Notes: generated from the sequence alone by a model not told the origin. 47,014 nucleotides of DNA from JBEKIK01 sp050013075 (GCA_050013075.1 JBEKFZ010000028.1:1-47014), one strand, 5' to 3'; shown: positions 39,744 through 47,014, counted from the first letter of the stretch. Translations and numbers: made by a program.

Positions 39744-42254
39744 ATGACCGCACAAAATCCGACGCAAGCAACAAGTCCCTCGACTTCCCCCCGGTTCCTT
39801 CCTTTGCTGTTAGTGTTATTCGTGGGCAGCGGGTGTTCCGGGCTGATTTACGAAATCGTCTGGTTTCAATTGCTGCAACTAGTAATCGGCTCGACCGCGG
39901 TGTCTTTGGGCGTGTTGCTGGGGACATTCATGGGCGGGATGTGTTTGGGCAGCCTTGCCTTGCCGCGGATGATCTCCGCGCGGCGGCATCCCCTGCGCGT
40001 TTACGGCCTGCTCGAGTTGGGAACCGGAATCGTCGGCATCGCGGTTTTGTACGTTATGCCTTATGTCGATCGATTCTACGCGACCGGCGCCGGGCACGGT
40101 CTGCCGGGATTCCTGCTGCGCGGCGCGGTATGCGCGGCGTGTCTATTGCCGCCCACCTTGCTTATGGGCGCAACGCTGCCGGCGATTGCACGTTGGGTCG
40201 AAACCACGCACCAAGGCATTTCCTGGTTGGGACTCTTTTACGGCGGAAACATCGCCGGGGCCGTGTGCGGTTGCCTGTCGGCGGGATTCTATTTGCTGAG
40301 GGTCCACGACGTGGCCACGGCCACTTATGTCGCCGCCGCCATCAACGGCACGGTGGGTTTGATCGGGCTGATTTTGGCGGCCGTTACGCCGCACCGTGCG
40401 CCGGCGAAAAACATTACGCCGGATCCGGGCGCCAAGGCCAAGGGGGCGTGGCCGGTTTACGTCACGATCGCACTTTCCGGCATGTCCGCATTGGGCGCAG
40501 AGGTGATCTGGACGCGCATATTGTCGTTGATGCTGGGGGCCACGGTGTATACGTTCTCCATCATCTTGGCCGTGTTCCTGGTCGGATTGGGTATTGGCAG
40601 CAGTATCGGGGCGTTTATGTCGCGCTGGACCGCGCGGCCGTGGATCGCGCTGGGCTGCTGTCAAATGCTCTTGGCCGCGGCAATTGCATGGACTGCTTAT
40701 ATGCTTGCCGGCTCCCTTCCTTATTGGCCCATCGATCCCTGGCTTTCCACAAGCCCCTGGTTCGATTTCCAGCTCGATCTGGTGCGTTGTGCCTGGGCAA
40801 TTTTTCCGGCGACCTGCCTGTGGGGAGCGAGTTTTCCCCTGGCGATTGCGGCGGCAGCGTCGCCGGGAAAGGACCCGGGTCGATTGGTCGGCAACGTGTA
40901 TGCCGCCAATACCGTCGGCGCGATCCTAGGCGCGGTCGGTTTCAGCATAATCCTGATCGGCTGGATAGGCACCCAACAGTCGCAACGGGCGCTCATGGGA
41001 TTGTCGGTGGCGGCCGGGCTGTGGATGTTCGTTCCGTTGTTGCGGCCCTTTCGGACCAGGGCCGCGTCCGGCCTCGCGGCCGGCGTCGCATCCGGGGAGC
41101 CTGGGCTGGGCGGCGCGGGTGCGGTCGTTTTGGCGGCGGCGATAGGACTCCTGGTTTTGGGCGCCTGGAAGGTGCCCGTTGTTCCCTGGGAATTAATCGC
41201 ATACGGCCGGATTTTTCCATCCAGGATCGGTCAGTCGAAGATGCTTTACGTGGGCGAGGGCCTGAATTCCTCGGTCGCCGTTTCCGAGATGCCCGGCGGG
41301 GTGCGGAATTTCCACGTCAGCGGCAAAGTGGAAGCCTCCAGCGAACACCAAGACATGCGCCTGCAACGGATGCTCGGTCACATACCCGCGCTTTTGCACC
41401 CCGGGCCGCGCTCGGTGCTGGTGGTCGGTTGCGGGGCGGGCATTACGGCCGGCACATTCGTGTTGCATCCCGACGTGGAGCGAATCGTGATCTGTGAAAT
41501 CGAACCCTTGATTCCGCCCATCGCGGCGAATTATTTCGGCCAGGAGAACTACAACGTGCTGGCCGACCCTCGCGTCGAATTGGTTTACGACGACGCCCGG
41601 CATTACATCCTCACCACGAAAAACACCTTCGACCTGATCACCTCCGACCCAATTCATCCCTGGGTCAAGGGGTCCGCCACGCTGTATTCCAAAGAATACT
41701 TTGAGATGTGCCGGCGGAGGCTCAATCCGGGCGGAGTAATCACCCAATGGGTGCCGCTATACGAGAGCGACGAGCGCGCGGTGAAGTGCGAAATCAAGAC
41801 TTTCTTCGATGTCTTTCCCGGTGGAACAATTTGGGGTAATGACATAAACGGAGGCGGTTACGACCTAGTCCTGTTCGGCCAGAACGGCGCGACGAAGATC
41901 GACGTGGACCAACTCCAGCGCCGGCTGGACCGCAATAAGCGCGTGACGGTGTCGCTGGCCGAGGTCGGATTTTTCTCGGCGCTCGAGTTGTTGTCCACCT
42001 TCGCCGGGCAGGAGCAGGATTTGCAGCCTTGGCTGGCCGACGCCGAAATCAATAGAGATCGGAACCTGCGCCTTCAATACCTGGCGGGCATGGGTTTAAA
42101 CGTCGATCAGGGCAATGAGATTTATGCCCTGATGTTGACTTACTACGAGTTTCCCAAGGATCTTTTCGCCGGATCCGAAATCCGCAAAGCGGCGCTGAAG
42201 TTCATGATTCGGCAACGGATTCAATCCGCGTTGATCCGTGCAACCGAACGGTAA
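39744..42254 (+). CDS. Membrane protein fused to a spermidine-synthase-like domain
   Basis: An 836-aa protein. Residues about 18-480 form 12 or so hydrophobic helices, with FVGSGCSGLIYEIVWFQLLQ, GTFMGGMCLGSLALPRM, LLMGATLPAIARWV and LSGMSALGAEVIWTRILSL, an MFS-like/SpeE-associated membrane module with an internal repeat. The C-terminal part (about 505-830) is a Rossmann spermidine-synthase-like domain: VLVVGCGAGITAGT (about 558), an acidic motif VICEIEPLIPP, DDARHYILTTKNTFDLITSD and RRLNPGGVITQWVPLYESD. In related fusions the usual aminopropyltransferase residues are partly lost, so true polyamine synthesis is uncertain. Start ATG at 39744 with AAGGAAAGG about 12 nt upstream. Confidence 0.87.
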   Translation: MTAQNPTQATSPSTSPRFLPLLLVLFVGSGCSGLIYEIVWFQLLQLVIGSTAVSLGVLLGTFMGGMCLGSLALPRMISARRHPLRVYGLLELGTGIVGIAVLYVMPYVDRFYATGAGHGLPGFLLRGAVCAACLLPPTLLMGATLPAIARWVETTHQGISWLGLFYGGNIAGAVCGCLSAGFYLLRVHDVATATYVAAAINGTVGLIGLILAAVTPHRAPAKNITPDPGAKAKGAWPVYVTIALSGMSALGAEVIWTRILSLMLGATVYTFSIILAVFLVGLGIGSSIGAFMSRWTARPWIALGCCQMLLAAAIAWTAYMLAGSLPYWPIDPWLSTSPWFDFQLDLVRCAWAIFPATCLWGASFPLAIAAAASPGKDPGRLVGNVYAANTVGAILGAVGFSIILIGWIGTQQSQRALMGLSVAAGLWMFVPLLRPFRTRAASGLAAGVASGEPGLGGAGAVVLAAAIGLLVLGAWKVPVVPWELIAYGRIFPSRIGQSKMLYVGEGLNSSVAVSEMPGGVRNFHVSGKVEASSEHQDMRLQRMLGHIPALLHPGPRSVLVVGCGAGITAGTFVLHPDVERIVICEIEPLIPPIAANYFGQENYNVLADPRVELVYDDARHYILTTKNTFDLITSDPIHPWVKGSATLYSKEYFEMCRRRLNPGGVITQWVPLYESDERAVKCEIKTFFDVFPGGTIWGNDINGGGYDLVLFGQNGATKIDVDQLQRRLDRNKRVTVSLAEVGFFSALELLSTFAGQEQDLQPWLADAEINRDRNLRLQYLAGMGLNVDQGNEIYALMLTYYEFPKDLFAGSEIRKAALKFMIRQRIQSALIRATER

Positions 42255-42358
42255 ATCGCTCTATAACACACGTTATTGCGATGGAGGCAAAATAGGTCTT
42301 GCGCATCGGACAGGCCGACGGCAATGTAAGGACGTGGCAGCGGATTGGTTTTCTGCCT

Positions 42359-42937
42359 CTATGCAGTTTGTTTCCGCCATCGCCAAGCATAGGTCAGCAA
42401 CCCGATGACGCCGATGCCGAGTAGAACGAGGGTAGAGGGTTCGGGAATTGCGATCAAAACCTGAAAGGCCGGTTGATTGGGGATTTCAAAACCTCGTAAC
42501 ATCACCACGTCAACAGACCCCGATCCATTCGGTGGAATAATCCCCAGATCGTAGGCCGGGATTGACCCATTGGCTATAGCTCCTGGGTTCCAGACTATAT
42601 CATCAGGATGAATGAAACCAGGAGGCAGAGTGCTGTAACAATATTCCCACAAGTTCTGCACTATAAGACTTGCATCAATCAGGGGATCCGGCAGCAAGTT
42701 CGATACAGTTACATGATAACCATATTCCGTTATCGGGTAGGTTAAAAGTCTTGAAGCTGAGAGGTCGGGTGTATCTAATTCTGCATTACACCAGTAGTCT
42801 GGAATTCCATCGGGAGGTATCCCCCAAGCTGGCGAAAGGTCAATTAGGACGGGAGGAATGGAATGCCATTGAGCAATCGCTTGGTATGGTATTGCAATCA
42901 AGACCATGTAGCCTGTAAGAACTAAAAAGATCCTCAT
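42359..42937 (-). CDS. PEP-CTERM-tailed exported protein 1
   Basis: A 192-aa secreted protein. It has an N-terminal signal (LVLTGYMVLIAIPYQAIAQW), a small beta-rich body without a recognised domain (PDYWCNAELDTPDLS, GIIPPNGSGSVDVVMLRG), and a C-terminal PEP-CTERM sorting tail: IPEPSTLVLLGIGVIGLL then TYAWRWRKQTA, that is the PEP motif, a transmembrane helix and basic residues. Such proteins are thought to be cut by an exosortase (EpsH/XrtA) and linked to exopolysaccharide production. No exosortase is in the window. AGGAG lies about 9 nt upstream of the ATG. It shares an upstream two-block motif with the PEP-CTERM gene at 43110. Confidence 0.87.
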   Translation of the reverse strand: MRIFLVLTGYMVLIAIPYQAIAQWHSIPPVLIDLSPAWGIPPDGIPDYWCNAELDTPDLSASRLLTYPITEYGYHVTVSNLLPDPLIDASLIVQNLWEYCYSTLPPGFIHPDDIVWNPGAIANGSIPAYDLGIIPPNGSGSVDVVMLRGFEIPNQPAFQVLIAIPEPSTLVLLGIGVIGLLTYAWRWRKQTA

Positions 42938-43001
42938 TTTCGGCTTCTCCTGATATCATATTGTTGTGATGACAACCCCAGAGAATCAACCGCCACAAGC
43001 G

Positions 43002-43080
43002 GCCGATAAAATAATGCACCCGGCTTTACCGCACCGTTTCAGGCCGATGTTCGTTTCGGTTTGGGTGCTAACGCTGCCTC
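43002..43080 (-). promoter_or_regulatory. Two-block upstream motif of PEP-CTERM gene 1
   Basis: Read on the - strand, block 1 is GAGGCAGCGTTAGCACCC (43080-43063) and block 2 is CCGGGTGCATTATT...TCGGC (43023-43002), 39 bp apart. GCACCC in block 1 can pair with GGGTGC in block 2. It lies 65-143 bp upstream of the start at 42937. It closely matches the region upstream of the second PEP-CTERM gene. Confidence 0.55.
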
Positions 43081-43109
43081 TGATATAGTGCTTGCTGGAT
43101 GGGTAAACC

Positions 43110-43820
43110 TTATACTAATCGCTTCCGCCGTCGCCAGACGTAGGTGAGTTGGCTGATGGCACCAATGCCCAAAAGAGCAATGGTGTAGGGTTCGGGGATG
43201 GAGTTGACCGTCACAGAGAAAGAACCCGCGTTATTGTACCAGCCATTTGTGTCCATCGTTCCCAAGAACAGACGCGAAGCTCCGGCGGGAACGACTATTT
43301 GCTGTTGAGTACCCGTACTTGTCAACCCGTCACCAATAAAGAAGACCTGCTTAAGGGCAGGTGCTAGGGACAGGTAATCCCGATTTGAAGTGAAATCAAG
43401 TGTTTGTGGGGCGGAAGAGGAGTCCGGTTGTTCCGAATCAAGAAAAAGACCCACCAGTGAATCCATTGGCGCAATAACATCGGAAATCCCATTTTCGGCA
43501 CCCGTAGAGTGATTCACAATAAAATATGACAGACCATCTGGGGGCGCTGGGTATATTTCCGGATCATATGTGGTCAAACCGCTTGCGGAAAAAATAAGCA
43601 CGATCCCTGGGGACAAATCTAAGCCGAGAACTTGGGCTGGTGATTGAGCGGGTGCAATGTCCGAATAGCTGGCTGTCGAGCCGTCCGGCATTCCTGCAAG
43701 CCACAGGTCTCCCGTGCCTGGAACCGCTAATGTCACCGCTTTGGCTTGGCTGATTAAGACAAAGGCAACCGCTAACAAAGAGATTACGATTCTCATGAAT
43801 CCCCTAATCATAACTCTCAT
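43110..43820 (-). CDS. PEP-CTERM-tailed exported protein 2
   Basis: A 236-aa secreted protein with a signal peptide (RIVISLLAVAFVLISQAKAV), a beta-rich body of about 190 residues (PGTGDLWLAGMPDGSTASYS, SRLFLGTMDTNGWYNNAGSF), and a C-terminal tail SIPEPYTIALLGIGAISQL then TYVWRRRKRLV. This is a PEP-CTERM-type sorting tail closely similar to that of the 42359 protein, including TY[AV]WR[WR]RK. The body resembles the PEP-CTERM choice-of-anchor type, but no enzyme signature is seen. The ATG at 43820 has GGGAGG about 7 nt upstream. Together with 42359 it forms a same-strand pair 172 bp apart, with separate promoters likely. Confidence 0.87.
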   Translation of the reverse strand: MRVMIRGFMRIVISLLAVAFVLISQAKAVTLAVPGTGDLWLAGMPDGSTASYSDIAPAQSPAQVLGLDLSPGIVLIFSASGLTTYDPEIYPAPPDGLSYFIVNHSTGAENGISDVIAPMDSLVGLFLDSEQPDSSSAPQTLDFTSNRDYLSLAPALKQVFFIGDGLTSTGTQQQIVVPAGASRLFLGTMDTNGWYNNAGSFSVTVNSIPEPYTIALLGIGAISQLTYVWRRRKRLV

Positions 43821-43931
43821 CACACACCTCCCTTAACGTTGCGGGCAACTTCGCGCCCTGGAATGAGAAAACTAAAATGGCAGAAAATCCCAGCCGCCGG
43901 AAATCTTGGAAAACTGGCACACAGCAAGTGA

Positions 43932-44005
43932 GCCGACCCAAGAATGCACGCCGGACTGCTTCTGATACGGTCAGAATTCAGTTGCCCGGGTGCGAACGCT
44001 GCCTC
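43932..44005 (-). promoter_or_regulatory. Two-block upstream motif of PEP-CTERM gene 2
   Basis: On the - strand, block 1 is GAGGCAGCGTTCGCACCC (44005-43988) and block 2 is CCGGCGTGCATTCTT...TCGGC (43954-43932), 33 bp apart, 112-185 bp upstream of the start at 43820. Block 1 differs from the copy at 43063-43080 at one position only. Confidence 0.55.
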
Positions 44006-44376
44006 ATGGCTAGAAGCCTTTGAGTTAAAACGAACACATTTAATTTACGATATCAAAGATTAAAGTTCAATCACCCAGAAGAGGAAGAGCGGGGGGTTGA
44101 GTAACGCCAAGCCGCGACGCCCATGCCGTGGTGCTCGACGCCGTGGTGATTGACCTATGCGATTCGACCAAACAAAAACCCCCACGCCCAGATTAGTGGG
44201 CATGGGGGCTATATTTGACAGGCGTGGCCGGATGGGGCAGGGAGTCCGACCGTAGAATGCCCATCGACTTTCATCATAATCTTGTCCGCTTGCGTTTCAA
44301 GAACCTTTGAACTCAAAAATTTTCTTCTCGGGTAGGAACGGGATTGGAACGGACCATCGAACGAAAAACGGCCAAT
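44006..44376. other. Intergenic region with one strong hairpin
   Basis: No gene is supported. On the - strand CCCCCATGCCCA...TGGGCGTGGGGG is followed by TTTTTGTTT (44208 down to about 44170), which looks like a second Rho-independent terminator downstream of the tRNA. A 22-codon ORF on the - strand (about 44283 to 44215) ends just before it; it has no clear ribosome-binding site and may be chance. Confidence 0.5.
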
Positions 44377-44411
44377 AAAAAAGCCTTGCGTAATTCTTTG
44401 CTACACAAGGC
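44377..44411 (-). terminator. Rho-independent terminator of tRNA-Gln
   Basis: On the - strand a 10-bp stem, GCCTTGTGTA / TACGCAAGGC with one T-G pair, encloses a 9-nt loop and is followed by TTTTTT. It begins 11 nt past the tRNA 3' end. Confidence 0.88.
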
Positions 44412-44421
44412 GTTATATAAG

Positions 44422-44492
44422 CTGGGGAATAAGGATTTGAACCTTAACTAACTGATCCAGAGTCAGTCGTGCTACCGTTACACCATTCCCCA
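44422..44492 (-). tRNA. tRNA-Gln (anticodon CUG)
   Basis: A 71-nt cloverleaf on the - strand. Acceptor TGGGGAA pairs with TTCCCCA, discriminator G; D arm GTG-TAACGGTAG-CAC; anticodon arm ACTGA-CTCTGGA-TCAGT with CTG at positions 34-36; T arm TAAGG-TTCAAAT-CCTTA. The CCA end is not encoded. TGGGG at the 5' end and G73 are usual for bacterial tRNA-Gln. Confidence 0.95.
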
Positions 44493-44524
44493 AGATTTTT
44501 TGCTTTGCGGATTGTTCGCTTAAC

Positions 44525-44569
44525 GGATTCTTCGCTTCGCTCAGAATGACGCTTCTCGCTCAGAACGAC
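44525..44569. repeat. Partial copy of the CTTCGCT...CAGAATGAC repeat
   Basis: GATTCTTCGCTTCGCTCAGA and ATGAC (44526-44550) match an arm of the 134-bp element at 30556, followed by a shorter copy, CTTCTCGCTCAGAACGAC, and TTTTTGGG. It lies just upstream of the tRNA-Gln gene on its strand, without a full inverted partner. Confidence 0.75.
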
Positions 44570-44727
44570 GTTTTTGGGGAAGGTTTTATTTGACCACCCC
44601 CTATATGGCTGGAAAATCATGCCGAATTTACCTTCTAAGCCTAGATATTGGGCGGGTTTCCGTCAAGAGTGGATGCTGAGTAGTTGACGCTTTTGTTGTT
44701 TTACATCTAGAATCGGCTGAAGATTAG

Positions 44728-44762
44728 ACTGATAACTATTAACCGATAACTGAAAACCAGTC
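44728..44762. repeat. ACTGATA-type 7-bp array directly before the FHA-PP2C start
   Basis: ACTGATA, ACTATTA, ACCGATA, ACTGAAA, ACCAGTC in phase. The array ends at the base before the ATG at 44763 and leaves no room for a normal ribosome-binding site. Confidence 0.88.
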
Positions 44763-46457
44763 ATGGCAATACTCCGTGCATTGCAGGGATCAAGTCCGGG
44801 GCAATGCCTTGCCTTGGACGGTCCGGCGGCCGTTCTGGGCCGGCATCCGGCGTGCGATATTGTTTTGGAGTCAGGGTCTGTCAGCCGGCAGCATGCCCGG
44901 ATAACCAACAGCGAGGGCAATTTCCATATCGAAGACCTGCACAGCCGCAACGGCACGTTTGTCAACGGCCGATTATTGACCGGACGGCAATTACTGAAAG
45001 AAAACGACGAGATCGGCATTTGCGAATTGTCGTTCTCCTTCCACTTGAAGCCGCCGGAACCCAGCGACTCGCCTTCCACAGGCTCAAAGACCGAGGCCGG
45101 GCAAGGGGCAACAATCGTCGACGATGAGGAAGCTTCCTCGGGTTCGACGATCATGTCCCAATTGGACATATCGAGCAGTTCCATGGGCATGCGTTTGCAG
45201 GTCAATACCGAGGCCAAACTCAAAGCCCTTTTGGAAATCAGCCGGAACCTGGGCCGGGCGATCGGACTGGTCGACGTGCTGCCGAAGCTTTTGGACAGCC
45301 TTTTTAAAATTTTCATCCAGGCCGACCGGGGATTTATCGTGCTTATGGATCCGCAAACCGGCCGGCTGGTGCCCAAGGCAATCAAGTACCGACGCTCCGA
45401 AGACACGCAAAGCGTTAAAATCAGCCGCACGATCATCAATAGTGTGATGGCCTCGAAACAGGCGGTCCTGTCGGCCGACGCCGCCACGGACGAGCGCTTC
45501 GACATGGCCGAGAGCATCGTCGATTTTCGCATCCGCTCGATGATGTGCGCGCCGCTTATAACCGGCGAAGGCAACGCCCTGGGCGTGATCCAGATCGATA
45601 CCCTGGATTCGCGGAACCGGTTCAATCGGGAAGACCTGGACGTATTGGCCAGCGTGGCCTGCCAGGCGGCGTTTGCCGTGGAAAACGCTCAATTGCACGA
45701 AACGGCCCTGCGCGATCAGGCCATCAAGCGGGAATTGGCCGTGGCCCATGAAGTGCAGCGCGGATTCCTGCCCGCCGAATCGCCCAACCTGGCGGGCTAC
45801 GATTTTTTCGAGTTTTACGAATCGGCCCATGCCCTGGGCGGCGACTACTACGACTACGTGCCACTTTCCGGAGGGCGGTTGGCGGTGGTCTTGGGCGACG
45901 TGTCGGGAAAGGGCATTTCGGCCTCGCTGCTGATGGCCAAACTCTCGGCCGAGGCCCGATATTGCCTGGCCAGCGAGCCTTCGCCCGCGGCGGCCGTGGC
46001 CAAACTGAACCGCGTGTTCTGCGGCAGCGGTTGGGAGGATCGTTTCGTCACCCTTGTATTGGCCGTACTCGATCCCATCGATCACCAGGCGACGATCGTC
46101 AATGCCGGGCATATGCCGCCGCTTTTGCATCGGAGCAAGGATTCCATCCAGCCGGTGGGCGGTGAAATCGCGCATTTGCCCCTGGGGGTCGATGTTCAAA
46201 CGGCTTATGAACAATGCGCCGTACCCTTGCAGCCCGGCGATTCGCTTATCTTCTACACCGACGGCATAACCGAGGCCATGAACGCCGGCGACGAGCTTTA
46301 CACCCGAGGGCGCCTGATGGCCCAACTGGCCGCGGACACGGACGGCGTGGCCATGCTCGGGCGGCGGATCCTCGACGACGTACGCAAATTCGTGGGCAGC
46401 CGCCAGCAAAGCGACGACATGTGCCTGGTCTGCGTGGGCCGGAAAAAAGAAGGATGA
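44763..46457 (+). CDS. FHA-GAF-PP2C (RsbU/SpoIIE-like) phosphatase
   Basis: A 564-aa signalling protein in the cytoplasm. FHA domain (about 1-100): VLGRHPACDIVL, VSRQHARI and HSRNGTFVNG, which binds phosphothreonine peptides. Linker rich in Ser/Glu. GAF domain (about 155-325): LLDSLFKIFIQADRGFIVLM and VIQIDTLDSRNRFNREDLD. PP2C-like SpoIIE domain (about 340-562): ELAVAHEVQRGFLPAE, ALGGDYYDYVPL, VLGDVSGKGISASLLMAKLS, NAGHMPPLLHR and IFYTDGITEAMN, with the metal-binding aspartates kept. It likely dephosphorylates an anti-sigma antagonist, but no partner-switch genes are adjacent. A 7-bp array touches the ATG and another holds the stop (KKEG tail). Confidence 0.93.
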   Translation: MAILRALQGSSPGQCLALDGPAAVLGRHPACDIVLESGSVSRQHARITNSEGNFHIEDLHSRNGTFVNGRLLTGRQLLKENDEIGICELSFSFHLKPPEPSDSPSTGSKTEAGQGATIVDDEEASSGSTIMSQLDISSSSMGMRLQVNTEAKLKALLEISRNLGRAIGLVDVLPKLLDSLFKIFIQADRGFIVLMDPQTGRLVPKAIKYRRSEDTQSVKISRTIINSVMASKQAVLSADAATDERFDMAESIVDFRIRSMMCAPLITGEGNALGVIQIDTLDSRNRFNREDLDVLASVACQAAFAVENAQLHETALRDQAIKRELAVAHEVQRGFLPAESPNLAGYDFFEFYESAHALGGDYYDYVPLSGGRLAVVLGDVSGKGISASLLMAKLSAEARYCLASEPSPAAAVAKLNRVFCGSGWEDRFVTLVLAVLDPIDHQATIVNAGHMPPLLHRSKDSIQPVGGEIAHLPLGVDVQTAYEQCAVPLQPGDSLIFYTDGITEAMNAGDELYTRGRLMAQLAADTDGVAMLGRRILDDVRKFVGSRQQSDDMCLVCVGRKKEG

Positions 46458-46488
46458 AGGATGAAGGATGAGGGATGAAGGATGAATT
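46447..46488. repeat. ATGAAGG 7-bp array at the FHA-PP2C stop
   Basis: AAGAAGG, ATGAAGG, ATGAAGG, ATGAGGG, ATGAAGG, ATGAATT. The TGA stop of the gene lies in the second unit. Further downstream lie a TTGCGGTTTCGC copy (about 46564) and a loose CTTTATC-rich repeat (about 46598-46646). Confidence 0.88.
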
Positions 46489-46673
46489 AATGTTTTACAA
46501 TAAAATAGCCAATTTTACCAGTGTTTTTCATTCGTTTAGCCGCGATCCGTAGGGGAGCGGGTCTTGCGGTTTCGCACTTTACAGTCAATAAATAAGACTC
46601 CCGACCCCTTTATCCCTTCTATCCTTCTTTATCTCTTTATCCCCCTACAGAAAATATTCATACAAATACAACA

Positions 46674-46919
46674 ATGGCTGAAAACAAACATCAACCTGAT
46701 TGCGTGGTGATCGATACAAATATTTGGCGCTCCGATCTCTTGCTTAAGAATCCAATAGGCACAACATTAGTCTACACATTAGGACGGCAAGGCGGAGTTA
46801 TCTGTCTCCCTGAAGTTATAGAGACGGAGTTAAAGACCCAAGTTGTACAGCATGGCCTTGAGGCTGTAGCGGAAATGGATAAAAACTCTAAATTCAGTAG
46901 TTCCAAGTTTGGCAGATAG
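46674..46919 (+). pseudogene. PIN-domain protein, truncated
   Basis: The frame encodes 81 aa. The N-terminal part is a PIN-like start: DCVVIDTNIWRSDLLL carries the first conserved Asp, and GGVICLPEVIETELKTQVV holds the conserved Glu. A full PIN protein would be about 130-200 aa or more. After about residue 70 the sequence turns to NSKFSSSKFGR and stops, so the C-terminal acidic residues needed for ribonuclease activity are missing. This fits disruption by an inserted element whose left end lies near 46890; the next gene starts at 47003. No antitoxin gene is adjacent. Possibly a broken toxin. Confidence 0.6.
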
Positions 46920-47002
46920 CCGTTAAAAATTGATATTTGTGAACGCAAGGCTCTTCCCGACAATGGTTTGTGTCAACCAAACCGACGTCAAGGAGAGAGC
47001 CC

Positions 47003-47014
47003 ATGCGTTCAAGG
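47003..47014 (+). CDS. Start of an unidentified gene (partial)
   Basis: ATG at 47003 follows AAGGAGAG (46990-46997), a strong ribosome-binding site with 5-nt spacing. Only four codons (M-R-S-R) are in the window. The position right after a truncated PIN gene makes a transposase plausible, but nothing in the visible sequence proves it. Confidence 0.4.

Noticed and set aside
39833..41497. A 554-aa open frame overlapping the membrane/spermidine-synthase gene
   Set aside because: It lies in another frame of a clearly coding sequence, is very rich in Arg and Gly, and shows no domain; it is a shadow of high-GC coding DNA.
43002..44005. A c-di-GMP or other known riboswitch upstream of the PEP-CTERM genes
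   Set aside because: The known riboswitch core motifs are absent; only two short shared blocks are seen.
45084..46409. A 441-aa antisense frame in the FHA-PP2C gene
   Set aside because: It is a His/Gly/Arg-rich shadow; the sense frame has complete FHA, GAF and PP2C motifs.

Overview
The window reads as chromosomal DNA of a planctomycete or a close relative in the PVC group (inference, no database search). Supporting signs are the order prs-rplY-pth-rpsF-ssb-rplI-dnaB, a DUF1207-like outer-membrane protein, two PEP-CTERM-tailed exported proteins, a very large exported VWA/TPR/STN-like protein, an Hsp70-like protein with a long C-terminal extension, a ThuA-like Tat substrate, and intergenic DNA crowded with small palindromes and tandem repeats. 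No phage, plasmid, CRISPR or complete transposase gene is visible.

Layout. 1-5081: the 3' end of prs, then rplY, pth, rpsF, ssb, rplI and dnaB, all on the + strand (translation and replication). 5357-9642: an FxsA-like membrane protein, a thioredoxin-like exported protein and an unknown exported protein. 9859-14157: an Hsp70-like protein facing an 86-aa protein and a ParA-type ATPase. 14363-17216: a Wzx/MATE-like flippase followed by a CelD-like GNAT protein, probably a cell-surface polysaccharide pair. 17340-25770: mostly - strand: a CHASE/PAS histidine kinase, a DUF4105-like lipoprotein, a ThuA-like protein, a ROK sugar kinase, a gluzincin-like protease and an HtrA protease, plus a small + strand TPR protein. 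26383-30555: the 1390-aa exported protein. 30689-37777: a TMTC-like glycosyltransferase with TPRs, TsaD, CtpA, a methyltransferase and an exported protein with 10-aa repeats, all on the - strand. 38294-44492: the DUF1207-like protein, a membrane/spermidine-synthase fusion, two PEP-CTERM proteins and tRNA-Gln(CUG). 44763-47014: an FHA-GAF-PP2C phosphatase, a broken PIN-domain gene and the start of another gene.

The most unusual content is repetitive. (1) At least fifteen degenerate tandem arrays keep a strict 7-bp period although their unit sequence differs; many contain a stop codon or abut a start codon, and two lie inside genes. (2) A family of MITE-like elements of about 127 bp occurs three times, with terminal inverted repeats beginning with TA and a cloverleaf-like core. 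(3) Small palindromes appear inserted into one another's loops. (4) A 134-bp inverted-repeat element is bounded by a TAA duplication between two convergent stop codons, leaving both stops intact. (5) Several repeats lie in frame inside the Hsp70-like and TMTC-like genes and at the 3' end of the flippase gene, where they are predicted to be translated. Two candidate regulatory modules also stand out: three 20-bp direct repeats upstream of htrA, and a two-block sequence shared upstream of both PEP-CTERM genes.
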